Part shown: positions 23,849 to 31,641 of the stretch, in pieces
How the letters are laid out: every line of letters begins with the position of its first letter
Position numbering within the stretch: position 1 is the stretch's first letter
Notes under the pieces: generated by a model
Databases searched by the model: none
What the model was told of the DNA's origin: nothing
The model's input: the letters and a program-made list of their open reading frames with translations, nothing else
Virus record (IMG/VR): IMGVR_UViG_3300048589_001590
Span: 1-32,954 of that record
Source: a virus
DNA: 32,954 bases
Direction: 5' to 3' (one strand)
Position numbers and translations under genes: made by a program

Positions 23849-25252
23849 GTGAACGCGCTCCACGTCGAGTACCGCCAGGTCGAGACGCTGATCCCCTACG
23901 CCCGCAATCCGCGCACGCACAGCGATGCGCAGATCGCCAAGATCGCCGCCAGCATTGCCGAGTTCGGCTGGACGACGCCGATCCTGGTGGATGCGGTCCA
24001 GGGTGTCATCGCGGGCCACGGGCGCTTGGCAGCCGCACGCAAGCTGGGCCTGGCCGACGTGCCGGTGATCGAGCTGGCGCACCTGTCGCCTGCGCAAAAA
24101 CGCGCGTACGTCATCGCCGACAATCGTCTGGCGCTGGACGCCGGTTGGGTCGAGGAACTGCTGGCGGTTGAGCTCGCGGAGCTGACCGACGCCGGATTCG
24201 ATCTGGCGTTGACTGGCTTCGACGACGCCGAACTGCATTCCCTGCTCAACGACACCGATGCCGGCGATCCGGAGGAACGCGACGAAGCGCCGCAGGAAGA
24301 CGATACCGCCGACGAAGTGCCCGACGCGCCGACCGTCGCGGTATCGCGCCTAGGTGATGTCTGGTTGGTCGGTGCGCATCGCCTGATCTGTGGCGATGCC
24401 GCGGACCGCAGCGTGATCGACGCGCTGATGCAGGGCGAGCGCGCAGGGCTGTGCTTCACCTCGCCGCCGTACGGCAACCAGCGCGACTACACCTCCGGCG
24501 GCATTGCCGACTGGGATGGTCTGATGCGCGGAGTCTTCGCGCCCCTGCCGATGGCCGACGATGGCCAGGTCCTGGTGAACCTCGGCCTGATCCATCGCGA
24601 CAACGAGTTCATCCCGTACTGGGACGCGTGGCTCGGCTGGATGCGCTCACAGGGCTGGCGTCGCTTCGCATGGTACGTCTGGGATCAAGGCCCGGGCATG
24701 CCGGGCGATTGGGCCGGCCGCCTCGCGCCGAGCTTCGAGTTCGTGTTCCATTTCAACCGCGACACCCGCAAGCCGAACAAGACCGTGCCCTGCAAGTTCG
24801 CCGGGCAAGACACGCACCTGCGAGCCGATGGATCGTCCACCGCACTGCGCGGCAAGGACGGCGATGTCGGTGGCTGGACCCATGCCGGCCAGCCCACGCA
24901 GGACCATCGCATTCCCGACTCGGTGATCCGGGTCATGCGCCACAAGGGCAAGATCGGCGAAGGCATCGACCATCCCGCGGTGTTCCCGGTGGCGCTGCCG
25001 CAGTTCGTCATCGAGGCCTACACGGCTGAAGGCGAGGTCGTGTTCGAACCATTCTGCGGCTCTGGCACGACGATCTTGGCCGCGCAGCGTACTGGACGCG
25101 TGGCGCGCGCCGTGGAGATCGCGCCTGAGTATGTCGACGTCGCCATTCGCCGGTTTCAGCAGAACTTTCCCAACGAGCCGGTGCGCCTTGAGGCCACCGG
25201 ACAACCCTTTGCGGTCGTCGCCGCCGCGCGCGCCGCGCCGGAGGCCCCGTGA
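23849..25252 (+). CDS. ParB-like/DNA methyltransferase fusion (TSPPY type)
   Basis: The 467-residue protein has a ParB/sulfiredoxin-like N-terminus (PYARNPRTHSDAQIAKIAAS, GHGRLAAARKLG) and, after an acidic linker near 140-160, a beta-class methyltransferase with motif IV TSPPYGN near residue 203 and motif I FCGSGTT near 401. S-P-P-Y in motif IV favours cytosine-N4 methylation, though this is not certain. Phages use such enzymes to protect their DNA from host restriction. The start is GTG 23849 with only a distant AGGA upstream. The next gene is its paralogue, overlapping by four bases. No restriction enzyme gene is adjacent. Confidence 0.9.
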   Translation: MNALHVEYRQVETLIPYARNPRTHSDAQIAKIAASIAEFGWTTPILVDAVQGVIAGHGRLAAARKLGLADVPVIELAHLSPAQKRAYVIADNRLALDAGWVEELLAVELAELTDAGFDLALTGFDDAELHSLLNDTDAGDPEERDEAPQEDDTADEVPDAPTVAVSRLGDVWLVGAHRLICGDAADRSVIDALMQGERAGLCFTSPPYGNQRDYTSGGIADWDGLMRGVFAPLPMADDGQVLVNLGLIHRDNEFIPYWDAWLGWMRSQGWRRFAWYVWDQGPGMPGDWAGRLAPSFEFVFHFNRDTRKPNKTVPCKFAGQDTHLRADGSSTALRGKDGDVGGWTHAGQPTQDHRIPDSVIRVMRHKGKIGEGIDHPAVFPVALPQFVIEAYTAEGEVVFEPFCGSGTTILAAQRTGRVARAVEIAPEYVDVAIRRFQQNFPNEPVRLEATGQPFAVVAAARAAPEAP

Positions 25253-26490
25253 GCGTGTCGTGGCTGGCCGACAAGATCGCGCCCTGGCCCACCGACAAAC
25301 TGATCCCCTATGCCCGCAACGCGCGCACCCATTCGGATGCGCAGGTCGCGCAGATCGCCGCCAGCATTGCCGAGTTTGGATTCACAAATCCAATTCTTGC
25401 CGGCAGCGATGGTGTGATTGTCGCCGGCCACGGGCGACTGGCCGCTGCGCAGAAACTTGGCCTGGCGTCGGTGCCGGTGGTCGTGCTCGATCACCTCACG
25501 GCGACGCAACGCCGTGCCCTGGTCATCGCAGATAACCGCATCGCAGAGAACGCCGAGTGGGACGAAGACATGCTCCGCGTGGAGTTGGCCGACCTGCAAG
25601 ACGAAGGCTTCGACCTTGACCTGACCGGTTTTGACGCCGATGCACTGGCTGAGTTGATGGCGGGCGAAGAGCCGGTCAACGACGGCCAGACCGATGAGGA
25701 TGCGGTGCCCGACGTCGGCGAGACGCCGGTATCGCGCCCCGGCGACGTCTGGCGACTGGGTCCGCACCGTCTGCTCTGCGGCGATGCGACGGTGGCCGCG
25801 AGCTACGACGCGCTGCTCCAGAGCGAGGCGGTGGACATGGTGTTCACCGACCCGCCCTACAACGTGAACTACGCCAACAGCGCCAAGGACAAGCTGCGCG
25901 GCAAGGACCGCGCGATCCTCAACGACAACCTCGGCGACGGCTTCTACGATTTCCTGCTGGCAGCGCTGACGCCGATCCTGGCCCACTGCCGCGGCGGCCT
26001 CTACGTCGCCATGTCCTCGAGCGAACTCGACGTGCTGCAGGCCGCATTCCGCGCCGCAGGCGGCAAGTGGTCGACCTTCATCATCTGGGCCAAGCACACG
26101 TTCACGCTGGGCCGCGCCGACTACCAGCGCCAGTACGAGCCGATCCTGTACGGGTGGCCCGATGGCGCGCAGCGCCATTGGTGCGGCGACCGCGACCAAA
26201 GCGATGTGTGGCAGATCAAGAAGCCGCAGAAGAACGTTCTGCACCCCACCATGAAGCCCGTCGAGCTGGTCGAGCGCGCGCTGCGCAACTCCAGCCGCCC
26301 GGGCGATGTGGTGCTCGATCCGTTCGGTGGCTCTGGCACGACGCTGATCGCAGCCGAGAAATCCGGGCGCGTGGCACGTATGATGGAGTTGGATCCGAAG
26401 TACGCCGACGTGATCGTGCGCCGATGGGAGGAATTCACCGGCAAGAAGGCTATCCGCGAGGCGGCAGACCAGGATGCATGCGCCAGTTGA
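25249..26490 (+). CDS. ParB-like/DNA methyltransferase fusion (DPPYN type)
   Basis: The 413-residue protein is a paralogue of the preceding one: nearly the same ParB-like start (PYARNARTHSDAQVAQIAAS, GHGRLAAAQKLG), then motif IV DPPYN near residue 200 and motif I FGGSGTT near 357. D-P-P-Y is typical of adenine-N6 enzymes, so the two methyltransferases probably modify different bases or sites. The GTG start lies in the GTGA overlap with the upstream gene. The last 41 bases overlap the convergent small gene on the other strand. Confidence 0.9.
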   Translation: MSVSWLADKIAPWPTDKLIPYARNARTHSDAQVAQIAASIAEFGFTNPILAGSDGVIVAGHGRLAAAQKLGLASVPVVVLDHLTATQRRALVIADNRIAENAEWDEDMLRVELADLQDEGFDLDLTGFDADALAELMAGEEPVNDGQTDEDAVPDVGETPVSRPGDVWRLGPHRLLCGDATVAASYDALLQSEAVDMVFTDPPYNVNYANSAKDKLRGKDRAILNDNLGDGFYDFLLAALTPILAHCRGGLYVAMSSSELDVLQAAFRAAGGKWSTFIIWAKHTFTLGRADYQRQYEPILYGWPDGAQRHWCGDRDQSDVWQIKKPQKNVLHPTMKPVELVERALRNSSRPGDVVLDPFGGSGTTLIAAEKSGRVARMMELDPKYADVIVRRWEEFTGKKAIREAADQDACAS

Positions 26491-26674
26491 ATCGGTGCAA
26501 AGGCTCTTTGGCGTATTCCTCCTCCGCGATGCGCCGCAGCAGTTGCATCGTGGTGAGATCGCGGGGCAGCACCGTGCACATCAAGCGCACGGCCTGTTCG
26601 ATGGAGACGTCCGGACGCCGGTTGGCTATCAGCCAACGCAGCGCCTGCTCCCGTTCGGTGGCGGGCGTATTCAT
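26450..26674 (-). CDS. Small phage accessory protein, unknown function
   Basis: This 74-residue helical protein (REQALRWLIANRRPDVSIEQ, TTMQLLRRIAEEEYAKEPLH) starts at an ATGA overlap with the gene upstream of it on the minus strand. It is the last gene of the small-gene block and overlaps the 3' end of the methyltransferase gene by 41 bases in the opposite direction. No family is recognised. Confidence 0.65.
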   Translation of the reverse strand: MNTPATEREQALRWLIANRRPDVSIEQAVRLMCTVLPRDLTTMQLLRRIAEEEYAKEPLHRFNWRMHPGLPPRG

Positions 26675-27039
26675 CAGGCGGCGATTTCGTCGCAAATTCC
26701 GCAGTGGATGACAAAGCCCGTGAGATACGGCAGCCCGCGGGGGATGCCGTAGTTCTTGCTGGTCTGGCGACCAATCGTCCACGCCATCCACCTGCTGGTG
26801 GCGGCGGCGATGGCGTCTGGCAGGCTGCGGCCATCGTCGAAGGCATTCAGGACGTCGTCCGCGTAGTGGCGGCCAAATCGGCTGTCGAGGAACGCGCGCA
26901 CGATGTCGAGGGACTCGCCTGTTGCGTTGGCGACGGCGGTCATCGCCAATGGCCATGCTGCCTCGGCGTGCTCGTTCATCGTCCCGTTGAATCCCCACCC
27001 CTCGTTGCGGGTGGCGGGGATGTTGGTGGTCTGGGTCAT
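26674..27039 (-). CDS. Small phage accessory protein, unknown function
   Basis: The 121-residue product starts at ATG 27039, preceded by GAGGAGA at a good distance; the longer open frame upstream runs through the 32-base element and is rejected. It contains AWPLAMTAVANATGESLDIV, RFGRHYADDVLNAFDDGRSL and ends in an H-C-x-x-C cluster (FVIHCGICDEIAA) that could hold a metal. Copy 1 of the 32-base element lies 39 bases upstream. No family is recognised. Confidence 0.7.
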   Translation of the reverse strand: MTQTTNIPATRNEGWGFNGTMNEHAEAAWPLAMTAVANATGESLDIVRAFLDSRFGRHYADDVLNAFDDGRSLPDAIAAATSRWMAWTIGRQTSKNYGIPRGLPYLTGFVIHCGICDEIAA

Positions 27040-27077
27040 GGCGGTCTCCTCGGAAGTGGGTGGGTGGCGACGCGTCC

Positions 27078-27109
27078 ATGAACGCGCTGTTCGAGAGAGA
27101 AGCCAAGCG
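27078..27109 (-). promoter_or_regulatory. 32-bp start-associated element, copy 1
   Basis: Read on the minus strand it begins CGCTTGGCTTC and ends CAGCGCGTTCAT. TTGGCT and GTTCAT are separated by exactly 17 bases, as in a -35/-10 pair. It precedes the gene starting at 27039 by 39 bases. Confidence 0.72.
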
Positions 27110-27145
27110 TTCTGCCGCAGAATCTTCGAGCAGATTCGAGCTCGT

Positions 27146-27358
27146 TCAATCGACGATCTCGAAACTCCCCGGGCCGTTGCCCTCGGCACCGGACAGCAGA
27201 ATCAGCGTCCGTCGCTGGCCGTTCGGCAGCGTGACGACCAGCCCGAAGAACTCCTCGTCAAAGGCGTCTTCGCCGGGGCCGGTTCGCGCCAAGGCGGTGA
27301 TGGTGCCGCCGACCAAGGGGTGCAGTTGCTGCAGATGAAATTCGGCGTTGCTGGTCAT
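27146..27358 (-). CDS. Small phage accessory protein, unknown function
   Basis: The 70-residue protein is mostly beta by pattern (GGTITALARTG, FGLVVTLPNGQRRTLILLSG) and acidic. It starts 11 bases after the stop of the DUF6900-like gene and has no copy of the 32-base element of its own, so these two genes share one transcript. A GAGGG ribosome site lies about nine bases before the ATG. No family is recognised. Confidence 0.65.
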   Translation of the reverse strand: MTSNAEFHLQQLHPLVGGTITALARTGPGEDAFDEEFFGLVVTLPNGQRRTLILLSGAEGNGPGSFEIVD

Positions 27359-27369
27359 GGGTTGGGCCC

Positions 27370-27594
27370 TCAGTCGACGCTGCGGTTTGCGTAGGTTTCG
27401 GCCTGCGGCTGCGCCGCGCTGGCCACCACCCTGCGGCCTTCCGCCAGTCCGACCTCAAACGCGGCCTGGAGGGCGTCACGCACGCCCCAGACGCCGACGT
27501 CGTGGAAGTCCAGGCTGTCGCGGTGACGCGTCTCCAGGGTGTCGATGGAAAGATGCTTCTGGGCGATGCGGGTGAAGAGGTCGGTGGTGGTCAT
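27370..27594 (-). CDS. DUF6900-like small protein
   Basis: The 74-residue protein reads FTRIAQKHLSIDTLETRHRD then SLDFHDVGVWGVRDALQAAF. These are the conserved HL-x-[IV]-[ED]-TLETR and DSLDFH-[DE]-V-x-VW stretches of DUF6900, a small family of phages and plasmids with unknown role. Copy 2 of the 32-base element lies 33 bases upstream of its start. Confidence 0.75.
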   Translation of the reverse strand: MTTTDLFTRIAQKHLSIDTLETRHRDSLDFHDVGVWGVRDALQAAFEVGLAEGRRVVASAAQPQAETYANRSVD

Positions 27595-27626
27595 GGCGGG
27601 GTTCCGGGTGGTGGGGTAACGACCCC

Positions 27627-27658
27627 ATGAACGCGCTGTTCGAGAGAGAAGCCAAGCG
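27627..27658 (-). promoter_or_regulatory. 32-bp start-associated element, copy 2
   Basis: Identical to copy 1 over all 32 bases. It precedes the gene starting at 27594 by 33 bases. Its -35-like half also takes part in a hairpin with GAGAAGCCA/TGGCTTCTC (27646-27675), so the end of the upstream DUF3489 gene transcript and this element share bases. Confidence 0.72.
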
Positions 27659-27683
27659 TTTCCGCCTGGCTTCTCGATCTTGT

Positions 27684-28274
27684 TCAGGCGATGCGGTAGA
27701 CCCGTTCCGCGCCGGTGGCCTTCGCGGACGTCAGGACCAATCCGAGCTTCTTCTTGAAGGCGCCAGCGAATGTCCCGCGCACCGTGTGCGCCTGCCAGCC
27801 GGTGCTCTCGCAGATCTGGCCGATCGTCGCGCCCTCGGGGCGGCGAAGCATGCGGATGACTTCCGCCTGCTTGCTGTTCTCACGCGTGCGCGGCGTCGTA
27901 GTCGCGGCCGTGAAGGTCGCCTCGGCGGTGGCAACTTCGCCTTGGATGTCGACGTCGTCGGGCTCGGCATGGGCTTCCGGCGCGCCCGTGCTTTCGGCGG
28001 CGGCGATGATCGCGTCGAGTTTGGCTTCGAAGCTGGAGATCCGCCGCGTGTTGGCGCGAGGACGCGGCGCGCCCAGTGCGTCGTAGCCTTCGGCGGCCAC
28101 GCACCAACCCTCGCCGTTGGGCGTGATCAGTGCGCGATTGAAGAGGCCGTCGAGCACCTTGCTGCGCGCGCCGCCCTTGATGTTGTCGGGGAAGCGTTCG
28201 ATGCGGCCGTCGGTGTGCTCGATGGCGGCGGCCAGGATGAAGTGTTGGGCCGGGGTCAGTGGATTCGTGCTCAT
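27684..28274 (-). CDS. DUF3489-family protein
   Basis: The 196-residue protein ends with the DUF3489 signature SKQAEVIRMLRRPEGATIGQ, ICESTGWQAHTVRGTFAGAF, KKKLGLVLTS and ERVYRIA, a winged-helix-like DNA-binding fold. The N-terminal 70 residues (LTPAQHFILAAAIEH, KVLDGLFNRALIT) form a second helical domain joined by an acidic linker. Such proteins are common phage accessory genes and are probably regulators. Copy 3 of the 32-base element lies 37 bases upstream and a GGAG ribosome site is present. Confidence 0.82.
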   Translation of the reverse strand: MSTNPLTPAQHFILAAAIEHTDGRIERFPDNIKGGARSKVLDGLFNRALITPNGEGWCVAAEGYDALGAPRPRANTRRISSFEAKLDAIIAAAESTGAPEAHAEPDDVDIQGEVATAEATFTAATTTPRTRENSKQAEVIRMLRRPEGATIGQICESTGWQAHTVRGTFAGAFKKKLGLVLTSAKATGAERVYRIA

Positions 28275-28310
28275 GGTGTTGCTCCGTGGTTGGGTTGGGT
28301 GTGGTGCGTG

Positions 28311-28342
28311 ATGAACGCGCTGTTCGTGGGTGAAGCCAAGCG
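28311..28342 (-). promoter_or_regulatory. 32-bp start-associated element, copy 3
   Basis: Matches the consensus outside a seven-base variable centre (minus strand ACCCACG in place of TCTCTCG). Length and the 17-base spacer are unchanged. It precedes the DUF3489 gene start by 37 bases. Confidence 0.72.
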
Positions 28343-28358
28343 CAATCCGATGGCCAGA

Positions 28359-28380
28359 CCGGGCGGGAGGTCCCGCCCGG
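28359..28380 (-). terminator. Strong GC hairpin after the gene ending at 28390
   Basis: A perfect 10-bp stem CCGGGCGGGA/TCCCGCCCGG with a two-base centre lies nine bases after the stop codon on the minus strand and before copy 3 of the element. There is no T run. It may end or pause the transcript, separating adjacent units. Confidence 0.5.
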
Positions 28381-28389
28381 CGGCGACCT

Positions 28390-28650
28390 CTAGTCCTCGT
28401 CGTCCTCGGCGTCTTTGATCTCGTCGATGGTGTCCTGCAGGCTCACTGTCGATCCGCCGAGGTAGCCGTGGTTGTTGCTGATCGCGGTGGTGACGTGCGC
28501 GATCCAGTAGGACTCGGCGCGCATCAGCGCCCCCTGGTATTCGTTGTTGCGCAGGAGTGCGCGGGCCTGCTCGACCAACTCCAGGATCTGGGACTGGATC
28601 TCGCCGAGTTCATCGACGATCTGCTGGCGGTCGCGCGTTGTCGTGTTCAT
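28390..28650 (-). CDS. Small phage accessory protein, unknown function
   Basis: The 86-residue acidic protein has a heptad-like helix (IVDELGEIQSQILELVEQAR then ALLRNN) and an acidic tail (IKDAEDDED). A coiled coil is likely. The start at 28650 has GGAG upstream, and copy 4 of the 32-base element lies 44 bases away. A longer open frame crosses the element and is rejected. No family is recognised. Confidence 0.65.
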   Translation of the reverse strand: MNTTTRDRQQIVDELGEIQSQILELVEQARALLRNNEYQGALMRAESYWIAHVTTAISNNHGYLGGSTVSLQDTIDEIKDAEDDED

Positions 28651-28693
28651 GGTGGTGCTCCGTGGTGGGGTGGATGTGCTTGCTGCGGGACAC

Positions 28694-28725
28694 ATGAACA
28701 CGCTGTTCCGCGGTGAAGCCAAGCG
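28694..28725 (-). promoter_or_regulatory. 32-bp start-associated element, copy 4
   Basis: Matches the consensus with a different centre (minus strand ACCGCGG) and one change in the right arm (GTGTTCAT). The TTGGCT and GTTCAT boxes and the 17-base spacer are kept. It precedes the gene starting at 28650 by 44 bases. Confidence 0.72.
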
Positions 28726-28741
28726 CGCTTTGCTTCGAAGT

Positions 28742-29014
28742 TCAGGCTTCGGATGCCTTGAGCGCGGCGATGCCGGCCTGCGCCAACTCCAGGGTCGCCG
28801 CCGCGAACGCGGCCTCGGCCACCCAGGGCGCGGCACGGGCGTCGTCGAGCAGTTGGTCAACCACCGAGCGGGCTTTGGCGCGCATCGCGACACAGACGCC
28901 GTCCAGGTGCTCGTGGCTGGCGGCGGCAAGTTCGGCGCGGCAACTGCGCACCAGCACGGTCATTGCGGCGTTGGCCAGCGCCTTCCCCAGTTTGTCCAAA
29001 TCGGAGTAGCTCAT
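28742..29014 (-). CDS. Small phage accessory protein, unknown function
   Basis: The 90-residue Ala-rich helical protein (LGKALANAAMTVLVRSCRAE, ARAAPWVAEAAFAAATLELA) is the first gene of the minus-strand block and is divergent from the terminase genes. GAGGACG lies before the ATG, and copy 5 of the 32-base element ends 28 bases upstream. No family is recognised. Confidence 0.65.
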   Translation of the reverse strand: MSYSDLDKLGKALANAAMTVLVRSCRAELAAASHEHLDGVCVAMRAKARSVVDQLLDDARAAPWVAEAAFAAATLELAQAGIAALKASEA

Positions 29015-29041
29015 CGGTCGTCCTCGTGATGGGGGACGGCG

Positions 29042-29073
29042 ATGAACGCGCTGTGTGGAGTTGAAGCCAAGCG
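29042..29073 (-). promoter_or_regulatory. 32-bp start-associated element, copy 5
   Basis: The most divergent copy: the centre reads AACTCCAC on the minus strand, but both arms, the TTGGCT and GTTCAT boxes and the total length are unchanged. It lies between the first small gene (minus strand) and the terminase small subunit gene (plus strand). Confidence 0.7.
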
Positions 29074-29109
29074 CCTTCCACCAACTGCTTGTCGTGATTG
29101 AAAAGGCTG

Positions 29110-29646
29110 ATGGGACTGTCGATTCGCGCCTACGCGCGCCACCGGGGCGTGTCAGACGCCGCGGTCCGCAAAGCCATCGCTGCGGGGCGCATTACGCCGG
29201 AGGCCGACGGCACGCTCGACGCCGCGCGCGCCGATGCGCAGTGGTCACGCAACACCGAGGCACCGCGCGTGGGCACGCGCGCACAGGCCGTGCGTGCGCC
29301 CGTTCCGGCCGACAGCACGCCGACGGGCGATGCCACCGCCACGCTGCCCACCGGCGGCGCGTCGCTGCTGCAGGCGCGCACCGTCAACGAGGTAGTCAAG
29401 GCGCAAACGAACAAGGTGCGACTGGCTCGCCTCAAGGGCGAACTGGTTGACCGCAACCAGGCCATCGCGCACGTGTTCAAGCTCGCGCGCACCGAGCGCG
29501 ATGCGTGGCTGAACTGGCCAGCGCGCATCTCGGCACAGATGGCAGCTCGGTTGGGCATCGATCCGCACACCTTGCACGTCGCCCTTGAGGCGGCCGTGCG
29601 CGACCACCTGCAGGAGTTGGGCGAACTGCGCCCGCGCGTCGAATGA
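29110..29646 (+). CDS. Terminase small subunit-like protein
   Basis: From ATG 29110 the product has 178 residues; a TTG at 29098 would add four. It opens with a Nu1-like winged HTH (LSIRAYARHRGVSDAAVRKA followed by IAAGRI), then a Pro/Ala-rich linker, then a helical domain (VNEVVKAQTNKVRLARLKGE, FKLARTERDAWLNWPARISA) typical of terminase small subunits that load the large subunit on DNA. Its stop overlaps the terminase large subunit start by four bases, which supports the call. Confidence 0.82.
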   Translation: MGLSIRAYARHRGVSDAAVRKAIAAGRITPEADGTLDAARADAQWSRNTEAPRVGTRAQAVRAPVPADSTPTGDATATLPTGGASLLQARTVNEVVKAQTNKVRLARLKGELVDRNQAIAHVFKLARTERDAWLNWPARISAQMAARLGIDPHTLHVALEAAVRDHLQELGELRPRVE

Positions 29647-31601
29647 GCGATTCGGTCTACGACGGCGCGGCAGAACTCGAACGCGCGTGGCGCGAAGGGA
29701 TGTTGCCCGATCCCTTGCTCTCGGTATCGGAGTGGTCGGATCGACACCGGATGCTGTCCAGCAAGGCCTCTGCAGAACCCGGGCGCTGGCGCACCAGCCG
29801 CACGCCTTACCTGAAAGCGATCATGGATTGCCTGTCGCCGACCTCAGCGGTCGAGCGAGTGGTGTTCATGAAGGCCGCGCAGTTAGGCGCCACCGAGATG
29901 GGCTCGAACTGGATCGGTTACGTGATCCACCACGCGCCCGGACCGATGATGGCGGTGTGGCCGACCGTCGAGATGGCCAAGCGCAACTCCAAGCAGCGCA
30001 TCGATCCGCTGATCGAGGAGTCGGGCGTGCTGGCCGAGTTGATCTCCCCGGCGCGCTCCCGCGATTCCGGCAACACGATCCTGGCCAAGGAGTTCCGCGG
30101 CGGCGTGCTGGTGATGACCGGCGCCAACAGCGCGGTGGGTCTGCGCTCGATGCCGGTGCGATACCTGTTTCTGGATGAGGTCGACGGCTATCCGTTGGAC
30201 GTCGAGGGCGAAGGTGATGCGATCTCGCTGGCGGAAGCGCGCACGCGCACCTTCGCCCGCCGCAAGATCTTCATCGTCTCGACCCCGACGATTGCCGGAG
30301 CCTCGGCCATTGAGCGGGAGTACGAGGCCAGCGACCAGCGCCGCTATTTCGTGCCCTGTCCGCACTGCTCGCACCGGCAATGGCTGCGCTTCGAACAACT
30401 GCGCTGGGACAAGGGTGCGCCGGAGACTTCCGCGTACGTCTGCGAGTCCTGCGACACCGCGATTGCCGAGCACCACAAGACGTGGATGCTCGAACATGGC
30501 GAGTGGCGCGCGATGTCGGAGGTCACGGGCAAAACCGCGGGCTTCCACCTGTCATCGCTTTACAGCCCAGTCGGCTGGCGCGCCTGGCGCGACATTGCCG
30601 CCGCATGGGAAGCCGCGGTCAGCAAAGAGTCTGGATCGGCATCGGCGATCAAGACTTTCAAGAACACGGAATTGGGAGAAGCCTGGGTTGAGGAAGGCGA
30701 CGCACCCGACTGGCAGCGTCTGGTTGAACGTCGCGAGGACTACCGAATTGGCACCGTACCGCTTGGTGGCTTGCTCCTGGTGGGCGGCGCCGACGTGCAG
30801 AAGGATCGCATCGAAGCCTCGATCTGGGCCTACGGCCGGGGCAAGGAATGCTGGCTGATCGAGCATCGCGTGATGATGGGCGAGACCCATCACGATGCGG
30901 TGTGGAAGCAACTCGCCGATCTGATCGACGAGCGCTGGACCTACGAGAGCGGCGCCGAGCTTCCGCTGGCGCGCTTCGCCATCGACTCAGGCTTTGCCAC
31001 TCAGCAGGTCTACGCCTTCATCCGCGCCTGCAAGGATCCGCGGCTGATGGCGGTCAAGGGCGTAGCGCGTGGCGCCGCCTTGATCGGCACACCGACCGCG
31101 GTCGACATCAGCATCGGCGGCAAGAAGCTCAAGCGCGGCATCAAGGTGTACGCGGTGGCCACCGGCATCGCCAAGCTCGAGATCACGACGTGTCTGAAGA
31201 AGACCGTCGAGACCGATGCGCAGGGTGACGTGGCCTATCCAGCCGGATACATCCACCTGCCGAAGATCGACGCTGAGTTCGTGCAGCAACTCTGCGCCGA
31301 GCAACTGGTCACGCGGCGCAATCGCAACGGCTTTCCAATGCGCGAGTGGCAGAAGCTGCGCGAACGCAACGAGGCGCTGGATTGCCTGGTGTACGCGCGC
31401 GCCGCTGCCGCGGCGGCAGGTCTTGATCGCTTCGAAGAACGCCACTGGATCGAACTGCAGCGCCAGTTGGGCGTCCCGGATCGCTCCGCTGAATCGTCAT
31501 CCACCGAACTCCCGGTCGCCGATCTGGCCGACCGGGCCGCTACCGCCACGCCGCGATCGGGCCGACGCCTTATTCGCAGTCGCTGGTTGAGCGGACGCTG
31601 A
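29643..31601 (+). CDS. Terminase large subunit (GpA family)
   Basis: The 652-residue protein has the GpA-type ATPase with FMKAAQLGATEMG (about residues 75-87) and Walker B YLFLDEVDGYP (about 173-183). A four-cysteine zinc finger follows (CPHC near 239, CESC near 268), then the nuclease domain opening with GGADVQKDRIEASIW near 380 and containing FAIDSGF further on. It cuts and pumps DNA into the procapsid. The last 40 residues after AESSSTELP are low-complexity. Length and motif order are normal for the family. Confidence 0.95.
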   Translation: MSDSVYDGAAELERAWREGMLPDPLLSVSEWSDRHRMLSSKASAEPGRWRTSRTPYLKAIMDCLSPTSAVERVVFMKAAQLGATEMGSNWIGYVIHHAPGPMMAVWPTVEMAKRNSKQRIDPLIEESGVLAELISPARSRDSGNTILAKEFRGGVLVMTGANSAVGLRSMPVRYLFLDEVDGYPLDVEGEGDAISLAEARTRTFARRKIFIVSTPTIAGASAIEREYEASDQRRYFVPCPHCSHRQWLRFEQLRWDKGAPETSAYVCESCDTAIAEHHKTWMLEHGEWRAMSEVTGKTAGFHLSSLYSPVGWRAWRDIAAAWEAAVSKESGSASAIKTFKNTELGEAWVEEGDAPDWQRLVERREDYRIGTVPLGGLLLVGGADVQKDRIEASIWAYGRGKECWLIEHRVMMGETHHDAVWKQLADLIDERWTYESGAELPLARFAIDSGFATQQVYAFIRACKDPRLMAVKGVARGAALIGTPTAVDISIGGKKLKRGIKVYAVATGIAKLEITTCLKKTVETDAQGDVAYPAGYIHLPKIDAEFVQQLCAEQLVTRRNRNGFPMREWQKLRERNEALDCLVYARAAAAAAGLDRFEERHWIELQRQLGVPDRSAESSSTELPVADLADRAATATPRSGRRLIRSRWLSGR

Positions 31602-31641
31602 GTCAGATCGTCAATCCCACACCACAGGACTACCAACACCC

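Noticed and set aside
23849-26490. Restriction-modification system
   Set aside because: Both methyltransferases are ParB fusions of the phage type and no endonuclease gene is adjacent.
27627-28418. Plus-strand open frame of 263 codons
   Set aside because: It is antisense to the DUF3489 gene, crosses two copies of the repeat and has an Arg/Gly/Ala-rich translation typical of high-GC shadow frames.
27078-29073. Five plus-strand peptides starting MNALF...EAKR inside the repeated element
   Set aside because: The repeat can be read as a conserved peptide on the plus strand, but variation falls in one contiguous centre and not at third codon positions, the frames continue antisense through real minus-strand genes, and no ribosome sites precede the ATGs.
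27078-29073. CRISPR-like array
   Set aside because: The intervals between copies range from about 350 to 650 bases, are unequal and contain genes with ribosome sites; no cas genes except a phage Cas4-like nuclease are present.
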